A stretch of DNA of 12,541 nucleotides, from positions 1 to 12,541 of the forward strand of contig URZO01000114.1 in assembly GCA_900552465.1 (NCBI GenBank). The letters are read 5' to 3'. The notes beneath the pieces are model-generated. The model was not told the origin of the DNA. It saw only the letters and a program-made list of their open reading frames with translations, and searched no databases. A program made the translations under genes and the position numbers. The first letter of the stretch is position 1. Every line of letters begins with the position of its first letter. Shown piece by piece: positions 1 through 5,923 of the stretch. This DNA is from an uncultured Parabacteroides sp. (GTDB lineage: Bacteria > Bacteroidota > Bacteroidia > Bacteroidales > Tannerellaceae).

Positions 1-201
1 TTCTGTCTATCAAAGAAAATTCACACACCCCCTGCCCCCTCTCAAGAGGGGAAGAAGTTACCATCAGCCGATATAAACACACCGGTAAATCATCCTTTAG
101 ATTCCCAACTGCAAAATAATGAGTTTATTCCCAATGATTATCGGGTGAACCTTGATCATCCATCCCTCTTATTTTTTAATTCTTAATTTTTAATTCTTAA
201 T
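1..201. other. Non-coding region downstream of cydB
   Basis: No convincing gene is seen on either strand. The stretch holds a GC-rich hairpin at 36-51 and an AT-rich tandem repeat at 173-202, which abuts the cydB stop codon. The rest is unremarkable. I do not see a clear intrinsic terminator for the cyd operon, because the hairpin is not followed by a T-run in the direction of cyd transcription. Confidence 0.6.
36..51. repeat. GC-rich perfect hairpin (CCCCTCT / AGAGGGG)
   Basis: Positions 36-42 (CCCCTCT) and 45-51 (AGAGGGG) form a perfect 7-bp inverted repeat around a 2-base centre. In practice that would be a 6-bp stem with a TCAA loop. C-rich sequence just upstream (CACCCCCTGCCCC) completes an arrangement often seen in Bacteroidales intergenic DNA; that comparison is from memory. 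No T-run follows on either strand, so this is not a standard terminator. Confidence 0.5.
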
Positions 202-202
202 T
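173..202. repeat. Tandem 14-bp AT-rich repeat after cydB
   Basis: The 14-mer TTTTTAATTCTTAA occurs at 173-186 and again without mismatch at 187-200, followed by TT. Its end touches the cydB stop codon (202-204). A closely related block lies between cydA and cydB (1370-1389). The repeat is visible in the sequence; its role is unknown. Confidence 0.75.
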
Positions 203-1365
203 CAATAAGTATGCCCCTTGTCGCCTTCCATTTCCTGCCCGTTTATCTTGCGCAGGTCGAGTGCCCGCCAGGCATAGAAGATATACGCCAGGACGAACGG
301 CACGAGGATGGAAACATAACTCATGACCTTCAACGTGAACGGGCTGGAGCAACTATTCTCGATCGTCAGCGAACTTTGCAGGTCGGCAACGGACGGATAG
401 TAAGCCGTATTGTTCCAACCGGCGCAAAGCAGCAGGGCCAATACGGTCAGCACCGTGCCTGTCCCGCAATACCAGATACCCTTTTTCCATGTCCCCGGCA
501 AAATCGTACGGATAATACCATAGAGTACACCCACGACACCGACCAGCAGTATCACCGTTACGGCAGGCATCTCGATCAGGTTGGTAAAGTATTTATACGG
601 TTGCATGAACACCTCTTTCGTCACCGGATTGACAGCGAAGCCGTCAGCAAAGAGCAGGTGCACGAGGAAAGTGAGAAAGAATACGAGGAACAACGCCGTC
701 TCTATCACCAGATGTTTGCGGCATCTTTCCGTAATTTCCGCATCGTCTATGTTATTGATAAAGTAAAGCAACGCCTGGATACGAGCCAGGAAGAACACCG
801 CTAACCCGAGGCATACGTTCCAGAACACGAAAGCCGCTTCGAGTCCGTGCCAGGGGTTTGCCCAGGTGGAGATCACCGGCATGGCGACATCGGTCAGTTG
901 TCCTTTATTGACGATAAACTCCGCTCCGTTGAAGAATGTCCCGACAGCCGTTCCGAGCAGGATCGGGCCCAGGATGCCGTTGAGCAACAGGAACACCTGG
1001 TAGGTCTTTTTGCCCAACAGGTTTCCCTTCTTCGACTGGTATTCGTACGACACGGCCTGCAAGACAAAGCAGGCAAGGATCAGCATCCACACCCAGTAGG
1101 CTCCGCCGAAGCTGGTCGAATAGAACAACGGGAAGGAGGCGAAGAACGCACCTCCGAAAGTGACCAGCGTCGTGAAGGTAAACTCCCACTTACGCCCGGT
1201 CGAGTTCAGTAACATCTTTTGCTGCAATTCCGTTTTGCCGATGGTGAAAAGCAAAGACTGTCCGCCCTGTACGAAAAGCAGGAAAACCAATAGTGCTCCT
1301 AACAGGGAAACGAGGAACCACCAGTAATGCTGTAATAATATATATGTACTATCCATAGCGCTCAT
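202..1365 (-). CDS. cydB: Cytochrome bd quinol oxidase subunit II
   Basis: This is the second large membrane subunit of the bd-type quinol:O2 oxidase, which pairs with CydA in the inner membrane to reduce O2 to water using quinol. The 387-residue product is hydrophobic, with about nine membrane segments. Family landmarks include WWFLV near residues 15-19, GGAFFASFPLFYS at 71-83, and a late YYPS...SLTIENSCSSP block at about 322-342. By eye, the position of E. coli Asp58 is Glu61 here. The N-terminal acidic motif of the E. coli protein (DGFDMG) appears as QGGQSL at 33-38, so both aspartates are replaced. The gene starts 21 bases after the cydA stop and ends in TGA. A second ATG at residue 4 (1356) gives MDSTYILLQ and is an equally plausible start. 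No Shine-Dalgarno sequence separates the two. Confidence 0.95.
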   Translation of the reverse strand: MSAMDSTYILLQHYWWFLVSLLGALLVFLLFVQGGQSLLFTIGKTELQQKMLLNSTGRKWEFTFTTLVTFGGAFFASFPLFYSTSFGGAYWVWMLILACFVLQAVSYEYQSKKGNLLGKKTYQVFLLLNGILGPILLGTAVGTFFNGAEFIVNKGQLTDVAMPVISTWANPWHGLEAAFVFWNVCLGLAVFFLARIQALLYFINNIDDAEITERCRKHLVIETALFLVFFLTFLVHLLFADGFAVNPVTKEVFMQPYKYFTNLIEMPAVTVILLVGVVGVLYGIIRTILPGTWKKGIWYCGTGTVLTVLALLLCAGWNNTAYYPSVADLQSSLTIENSCSSPFTLKVMSYVSILVPFVLAYIFYAWRALDLRKINGQEMEGDKGHTY

Positions 1366-1369
1366 TTAA

Positions 1370-1389
1370 TTTTTAATTCATAATTCTTA
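1370..1389. repeat. AT-rich repeat block in the cydA-cydB gap
   Basis: The gap between cydA and cydB is almost entirely TTTTTAATTC (1370-1379) followed by ATAATTCTTA (1380-1389). It matches the 14-mer repeat after cydB (173-202) except for small changes. On the coding strand it gives an unstructured A-rich leader directly before the cydB start, which could serve as the ribosome landing zone. Confidence 0.55.
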
Positions 1390-2937
1390 TTTTACTGAAG
1401 GTCCTTTCTTAATCGCTTTCACCATAATGCCGATCTCAGCAATCAGCAGGACGGTGAAGAGAAGGAGGAAGAGGAAGAAGGTGGTCTGTACCGACGAGGT
1501 GGCCAGTTTGGAGACGGATGCGCTGGTCGGCAGGATGTCCTGGATGGCCCAGGGCTGGCGTCCTACTTCGGCAACGATCCAGCCGGCTTGTCCGGCTATG
1601 TAGGCCAGCGGAATTGTCCACAGGCTTGCCCATTGCAGCCAGCGGGCATCGGCGAATTTGTCCTTCTTGCTCCATATCAGGGCAATGATGAATAAGAGGA
1701 TGAAATATCCGCCCAGGATCACCATGACGCGGAATGAATAGAACGTGAGTCCTACGTGCGGAACCAGGTCGGCCGGATTTTTGATATATCCGTATCCGAA
1801 GTAGGCGAAGTTATCGTCCAGCAACGTACGGGCCTGCTGGGCGGCAACCTTGTCTTTGTCTTTCACAGCCTTGCGATAGTCGGCAAGTGCCTGGATGGCA
1901 ATCTGCCCTTTTTCGATCTTCTCGGCGGCAGACAGGGCTGTCGTCCCTTTATTCGTCGTATAGCCGCCTTCGATCAGGTTGACGATACCCGGCACGTAGG
2001 CGTCTGCCTTGCGTTCGGCAAGGAACGAGAGCAGTTTGGGGACTTTGATGTCGAAGATGAACGGATTTATGTTGTCCTTATAGCTTGTCTTGTCGGGGTT
2101 CAGCATGCCGATGGCAACCAGTCCCATGCCGTTGCCTCCTTCGTAGAGTCCTTCCATTGCGGCGAGTTTCATCGGTTGCTTCTGGGCTACCTGGTAGGCC
2201 GAGCCGTCGCCTGTCCATATAATAAGGATAGAGGCTACGAGGCCGAAGATTGCGCCGACTTTGATGCTTTCGAGTGCGAACTGTTTATCCCGTTTCTTCA
2301 ACAGATACCAACTGCTGATACCGATTACGAATACGGCTCCCACGACCCAGCCGGAGAGTACGGTGTGGAAAAACTTATTGATGGCGACAGGCGACAGGGC
2401 GACCGCCCAGAAGTCGAACATCTCGTTGCGTACGGTGTCCGGATTGAACTGCATGCCTGCCGGATGCTGCATCCAGGCGTTGGCGATCAGAATCCAGAGT
2501 GCGGAAAGGGTTGCACCTATAATCGTCAGCCAGGTAGAAGCCAGGTGGAAGCGTTTGCTGACCTTGTCCCAGCCGAAAAACATGACGGCAATGAACGTCG
2601 CTTCCATGAAGAAAGCCAGGATTCCTTCGATAGCCAACGGGGCGCCGAAGATATCCCCTACGAACCAACTGTAGTTGGACCAGTTGGTCCCGAACTCGAA
2701 TTCGAGAATAAGCCCGGTGGCCACACCGATGGCGAAGTTAATACCGAACAGCTTCATCCAGAATTGCGCTGTCTTTTTCCAGAATTCGTTACCAGTCTTG
2801 TAATAGATGGTCTCCATGATGGCCTGTATAACGCCGAGCCCCAGTGTCAGGGGAACGAAAAGCCAGTGATACATGGCGGTGAGAGCGAATTGAGCCCTCG
2901 ACCAGTCAATCAACGAAGTGTCAATGCTTGCGATCAT
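1387..2937 (-). CDS. cydA: Cytochrome bd quinol oxidase subunit I
   Basis: This is the catalytic subunit of the bd oxidase. It binds hemes b558, b595 and d and oxidises quinol on the periplasmic face. Expected ligand and channel residues are visible in order: His24 in AMYHW (E. coli His19, heme b595), Glu104 and Glu112 in LAIEGILAFFMEAT (Glu99/Glu107), His191 in FFHTVLSGW (His186, b558), Lys257 and Glu262 in KQPMKLAAMEG (Lys252/Glu257 of the quinol loop), Met405 in FRVMVILGG (Met393, b558), and the GRQPW signature at 459-463. At 516 residues, with 148 residues between Lys257 and Met405 (141 in E. coli), it matches the long quinol-loop form rather than the short Gram-positive form. It begins 12 bases after the DUF4492 gene and is followed after 21 bases by cydB, so the three look like one operon. 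No active-site residue appears to be missing. Confidence 0.98.
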   Translation of the reverse strand: MIASIDTSLIDWSRAQFALTAMYHWLFVPLTLGLGVIQAIMETIYYKTGNEFWKKTAQFWMKLFGINFAIGVATGLILEFEFGTNWSNYSWFVGDIFGAPLAIEGILAFFMEATFIAVMFFGWDKVSKRFHLASTWLTIIGATLSALWILIANAWMQHPAGMQFNPDTVRNEMFDFWAVALSPVAINKFFHTVLSGWVVGAVFVIGISSWYLLKKRDKQFALESIKVGAIFGLVASILIIWTGDGSAYQVAQKQPMKLAAMEGLYEGGNGMGLVAIGMLNPDKTSYKDNINPFIFDIKVPKLLSFLAERKADAYVPGIVNLIEGGYTTNKGTTALSAAEKIEKGQIAIQALADYRKAVKDKDKVAAQQARTLLDDNFAYFGYGYIKNPADLVPHVGLTFYSFRVMVILGGYFILLFIIALIWSKKDKFADARWLQWASLWTIPLAYIAGQAGWIVAEVGRQPWAIQDILPTSASVSKLATSSVQTTFFLFLLLFTVLLIAEIGIMVKAIKKGPSVK

Positions 2938-2949
2938 GATTATTATAAT

Positions 2950-3177
2950 TTAAGGAGTAATTGCCCTGTTAATCAATTCACCCGATACGTGTTCTTCCTT
3001 TGCGGAATCACTGTCAAACTTCCCTAAATAATTAGGAAAGAAAAACAGTTTTAAGATAAAAAACATGATGAAGAGCTTGACCAATATAATTAGCCACAGC
3101 GTTTTACCCAGTTTCATCTCGCGGAATCCTTCCAGGTAAAAATGATAAATCCGTGTGTGTATTGGTTCTTTTTTCAT
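2950..3177 (-). CDS. DUF4492 small membrane protein, first gene of the cyd operon
   Basis: This 75-residue protein has a basic, amphipathic N-terminus (IYHFYLEGFREM at about 10-21), a GKTLW turn at 24-28, one hydrophobic segment at about 28-48, and a polar, partly acidic tail. It matches my memory of the DUF4492 family, which in Bacteroidetes and some Epsilonproteobacteria sits directly upstream of cydA. It ends 12 bases before the cydA start and is preceded by the operon's promoter-like element. Its size, single membrane helix and linkage suggest an accessory or assembly subunit of the oxidase, similar in concept to CydX of Proteobacteria. There is no sequence likeness to CydX that I can see, so the function is inferred from context. 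Confidence 0.9.
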   Translation of the reverse strand: MKKEPIHTRIYHFYLEGFREMKLGKTLWLIILVKLFIMFFILKLFFFPNYLGKFDSDSAKEEHVSGELINRAITP

Positions 3178-3232
3178 GATGTTATCGTACTTTAATAACA
3201 GGAGATCCGGTGAATTAGTTTTTCTCTTCCTA

Positions 3233-3240
3233 CAAATATA
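3233..3240 (-). promoter_or_regulatory. -7 element of the cyd operon promoter
   Basis: Read on the minus strand, this is TATATTTG, a perfect match to the Bacteroidetes -7 consensus TAnnTTTG. I find no good -33 TTTG at the usual 19-21 bases upstream (about 3260), which suggests help from an activator. The predicted transcript would start near 3226, leaving a leader of about 50 bases before the DUF4492 ATG at 3177. Confidence 0.55.
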
Positions 3241-3272
3241 GGCAATGCGCTAATTTGTTTGCCCCTAAAAGC

Positions 3273-3308
3273 ATAGATATTATTTATGAAAAAATAGATA
3301 TTGTCTAT
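3273..3308. promoter_or_regulatory. Candidate operator: ATAGATATT direct repeat plus inverted repeat
   Basis: ATAGATATT occurs at 3273-3281 and again at 3294-3302, 21 bases apart, about two helical turns. The second copy is also the left half of a perfect inverted repeat, ATAGA (3294-3298), five bases, TCTAT (3304-3308). The block lies about 50-80 bases upstream of the predicted cyd start site and about 85-120 bases upstream of the predicted start site of the divergent oxidoreductase gene. That is a reasonable place for an activator or shared regulator. The regulator is unknown. Confidence 0.4.
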
Positions 3309-3356
3309 AATCACTGTTAAAAAAAACTATTTTGAAGAAGAAAGCCCGGAGGAAGA

Positions 3357-3387
3357 CTTGCTGTTATTTTCGCATTGGCTATATTTG
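3357..3387 (+). promoter_or_regulatory. Promoter of the oxidoreductase-DUF1080 operon
   Basis: TATATTTG at 3380-3387 matches the Bacteroidetes -7 element TAnnTTTG exactly. CTTG at 3357-3360 matches three of four bases of the -33 TTTG, with a 19-base spacer. Transcription would start near 3394, giving a leader of about 70 bases before the ATG at 3465. The final part of the leader is A/T-rich (AAAAAATTATTACT), typical of starts in this phylum. Confidence 0.6.
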
Positions 3388-3464
3388 CGTCAGTTTGTGT
3401 TTTTATAAGACGAGAATCACATCGAATATTATAATTAAGTGCTAATCTATAAAAAATTATTACT

Positions 3465-4949
3465 ATGTCGAACATTTCAAGAAGATCTTTTCTTCAAAGA
3501 GGAGCAGCTGCTGCCGCAGCATTCTCTATCGTGCCAGGCTCTGTTCTTGGTAAATCTCACGGATATGTAGCTCCGACTGACAAGTTGAATATCGCTGCTA
3601 TCGGTATCGGTGGTATGGGTAATGCCAACCTCAAGAACATGGAAAAAACAGAAAATATCGTAGCTCTTTGCGATATTGACTGGAGATATGCAAAGCCGGT
3701 ATTCGATCGTCACCCGAATGCAAAGAAGTATTGGGACTATCGTAAGATGTATGACGAAATGGGTAAATCCTTCGATGCTGTACTGGTTGCTACTGCCGAC
3801 CATACACACGCTATCATCACAGCCGATGCCATGACGATGGGCAAACATGCATATACTCAGAAACCGTTGACTCACTCGGTTTATGAATCCCGTTTGCTGA
3901 CAAACCTGGCTAAGAAGTACAACGTAGCTACCCAGATGGGTAACCAGGGTTCTTCTTCTGAAGGTACTGATCTGGTTTGCGAATGGATCTGGAACGGTGA
4001 AATCGGTGAAATCACGAAAGTGGAATGTGCTACTAACCGTCCTATCTGGCCGCAAGGTCTGAATGCTCCTGAAAAGGCTGATAAGATTCCTTCTACCTTG
4101 AACTGGGATTTGTTCACAGGTCCTGCAAAGGTTCGTCCTTACAATAAGATTTATCATCCCTGGAACTGGCGCGGATGGTGGGATTATGGAACAGGTGCTT
4201 TGGGTGATATGGCTTGCCATATTATGCAGCCGGTGTTTACTTCCCTGAAATTGGGTTATCCTATCAAAGTACAGGGCTCTTCCACTCAGCTGTTGGCAGA
4301 TTGCGCTCCTAACGCACAGCACGTAAAGATGGTGTTCCCGGCTCGCGACAATATGCCGAAAGTAGGGCTGCCTGAAGTTGAAGTACATTGGTATGATGGC
4401 GGTATGATGCCGGATCGTCCTGAAGGATTCCCTGATGGTAAGGAACTGATGGGCCCGGGTGGTGGATTGTGTATCTTCCACGGTACGAAAGACACGCTGA
4501 TCTGCGGTTGCTACGGACTCGAACCGTGGTTGTTGTCAGGTCGCAAACCGAACGCTCCGAAAGTTTGCCGTCGCGTAGAAAACGCTATGAACGGCGGTCA
4601 CGAACAAGACTGGATCCGCGCTTGTAAAGAAAGCCCGAGCAGCCGCGTGATGACTAAGTCTGACTTCTCTATGTCAGGTCCGATGAACGAAATGGTGGTT
4701 ATGGGTGTATTGGCAATCCGTTTGCAGACTTTGAACAAAGAGTTGCTGTGGGATGGCCCTAACATGAAGTTCACCAATATCAAAGACGACGAAGTAATCA
4801 AGATCATTAAGAAAGATGACTTTAGAATTGTCGATGGTGACCCGAAATTCGATAAGGTCTGGACTGATCCGGTTCCTGCTAAACAATTCGCAGAAGAACT
4901 GATCAAACATAATTATCGTCAAGGCTGGAACTTGCCTGCTATGCCGTAA
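3465..4949 (+). CDS. Tat-exported Gfo/Idh/MocA-family oxidoreductase
   Basis: This is an NAD(P)-dependent sugar oxidoreductase of 494 residues. A twin-arginine signal is clear: SRRSFL at 5-10, an Ala-rich core at 14-20, and a cut probably near residues 28-31. That fits export of a folded, cofactor-loaded enzyme to the periplasm. The Rossmann fold follows, with GIGGMG at 47-52, an acidic residue at the end of the second strand (CDID, 69-72), and VATADHTH at 108-115. The family's usual EKP reads QKP here (132-134), with Lys133 kept. A WWDYGTGALGDMACH block at 238-252 supplies the likely active-site Asp/His. The DUF1080 lipoprotein starts 22 bases downstream. In this phylum such pairs are linked to oxidation of a sugar or glycoside at C3. 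Substrate and direction are inferred. Codons favour GCT, GGT and CGT, unlike the flanking genes, suggesting high expression. Confidence 0.93.
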   Translation: MSNISRRSFLQRGAAAAAAFSIVPGSVLGKSHGYVAPTDKLNIAAIGIGGMGNANLKNMEKTENIVALCDIDWRYAKPVFDRHPNAKKYWDYRKMYDEMGKSFDAVLVATADHTHAIITADAMTMGKHAYTQKPLTHSVYESRLLTNLAKKYNVATQMGNQGSSSEGTDLVCEWIWNGEIGEITKVECATNRPIWPQGLNAPEKADKIPSTLNWDLFTGPAKVRPYNKIYHPWNWRGWWDYGTGALGDMACHIMQPVFTSLKLGYPIKVQGSSTQLLADCAPNAQHVKMVFPARDNMPKVGLPEVEVHWYDGGMMPDRPEGFPDGKELMGPGGGLCIFHGTKDTLICGCYGLEPWLLSGRKPNAPKVCRRVENAMNGGHEQDWIRACKESPSSRVMTKSDFSMSGPMNEMVVMGVLAIRLQTLNKELLWDGPNMKFTNIKDDEVIKIIKKDDFRIVDGDPKFDKVWTDPVPAKQFAEELIKHNYRQGWNLPAMP

Positions 4950-4971
4950 TTGTTTTAAACATAAATAAAGA

Positions 4972-5826
4972 ATGAAAAAGTCAGTATTATTAGCAAGTGC
5001 CGCAGTTATGATGTGCTATTTCACATCTTGTAGCGGTGGTAAGAAAGCAACAGAAGAAGCAACAGCTGTAGATGAAGCTGTAACAGAAGCTGCCGTTCCT
5101 GAATACAGAATCATGGACGAGCTGCCTACTGTCGACCTGTCTACTTTCCCGAAAGATAAAGACGGAAAGATCATCCTGTTCGACGGAAAGACGTTGAACG
5201 GCTGGAGAGGTTACAACCGTAAAGATGCTCCTACAAGATGGAATGTGGACGATGGTGCTATCCATATGACAGGTTCAGGTGCCGGTGAAGCCGGTGCTAA
5301 AGATGGTGGTGACCTGATTTTTGCTCACAAGTTCAAAAACTTCGAGTTGGAATGGGAATGGAAAGTTGCTAAGGGCTCTAATTCCGGCGTGTTTATCATG
5401 ATCCAGGAAGTAGAAGGGCAGCCTTCTTATATCTCTGCTCCGGAATATCAGATTCTTGATAATGCTAACCATCCGGATGCTAAATTAGGTAAGGATGGCA
5501 ACCGTATGTCAGCTTCCCTGTATGATATGATCCCGGCTAAACCGCAGAATTCTAAACCGTATGGTGAGTGGAACAAGTCTAAGATCATGTGCTACAAAGG
5601 TACTATCGTTCACTATCAGAACGACGAACCGGTTGTTGAATACCACATGTGGACACAGCAGTGGAAAGAAATGCTGGACAAGAGCAAGTTTAGCAAGGAC
5701 AAATGGCCGTTGGCATACGAACTGTTGCTGAACTGCGGTGGTGAAAACAAAGAAGGTTTCATCGGTTTGCAGGATCACGGTGACGACGTTTGGTTCCGTA
5801 ACATCACAATTAAAGAACTCGACTAA
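4972..5826 (+). CDS. DUF1080 lipoprotein, 3-keto-disaccharide hydrolase family
   Basis: This is a 284-residue predicted lipoprotein. Its signal peptide ends in the lipobox FTSC with Cys20, followed by an Ala/Glu-rich linker to about residue 45. One DUF1080 domain (Pfam 3-keto-disaccharide hydrolase) fills the rest, with LFDGKTLNGW at 69-78, WEWKVAKGSNSGVFIM at 128-143, EYQILDN at 158-164, and the closing GFIGLQDHGDDVWFRNI at 262-278. Family members have a concanavalin-like beta-sandwich fold and cleave glycosides already oxidised at C3. The gene lies 22 bases after the exported oxidoreductase and shares its codon style and terminator, so a two-step scheme (oxidation, then cleavage of the keto-glycoside) is a good inference. 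The residues after Cys20 (SGGKK) do not match the acidic surface-export signal, so the periplasmic side of a membrane is more likely than the cell surface. Confidence 0.93.
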   Translation: MKKSVLLASAAVMMCYFTSCSGGKKATEEATAVDEAVTEAAVPEYRIMDELPTVDLSTFPKDKDGKIILFDGKTLNGWRGYNRKDAPTRWNVDDGAIHMTGSGAGEAGAKDGGDLIFAHKFKNFELEWEWKVAKGSNSGVFIMIQEVEGQPSYISAPEYQILDNANHPDAKLGKDGNRMSASLYDMIPAKPQNSKPYGEWNKSKIMCYKGTIVHYQNDEPVVEYHMWTQQWKEMLDKSKFSKDKWPLAYELLLNCGGENKEGFIGLQDHGDDVWFRNITIKELD

Positions 5827-5852
5827 TCTCAGCCGGTCCTTTAATCAAATAG

Positions 5853-5890
5853 AAAATCCCCGGTATCCGTTTGGATGCCGGGGATTTTTT
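5853..5890. terminator. Strong bidirectional intrinsic terminator
   Basis: A 16-bp stem (5853-5868 paired with 5873-5888, one G-T wobble) closes a GTTT loop. Its core is CCCCGGTATCC / GGATGCCGGGG. A T-run ends the plus side (5885-5890), and the A-run at 5853-5856 gives TTTT on the minus strand. It lies between the convergent DUF1080 gene and the YG-repeat gene and should stop transcripts from both. Confidence 0.9.
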
Positions 5891-5904
5891 GTCCAACCTT
5901 TTTT

Positions 5905-5923
5905 ATTGGCACATTGGCATATT
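5905..5923 (-). repeat. GCCAAT-type intergenic repeat
   Basis: On the minus strand the sequence reads AATATGCCAATGTGCCAAT, with two GCCAAT units 8 bases apart. A near copy with the same 8-base spacing lies after the GH76 gene at 12428-12447. Here it overlaps the stop codon of the YG-repeat gene (5922-5924). Function unknown. Confidence 0.5.

Noticed and set aside
36..51. Hairpin as the cyd operon terminator
   Set aside because: It is 150 bases past cydB and followed by G-rich sequence, not a T-run, on the minus strand.
1756..3027. 423-codon open frame opposite cydA
   Set aside because: It is a shadow of cydA: low-complexity, charge-rich product without any domain, while the opposite strand carries every CydA ligand residue.
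3477..4481. 334-codon open frame opposite the oxidoreductase gene
   Set aside because: The product has no recognisable fold and lies fully inside a clear Gfo/Idh/MocA gene. The long frame reflects the biased codons of that gene.
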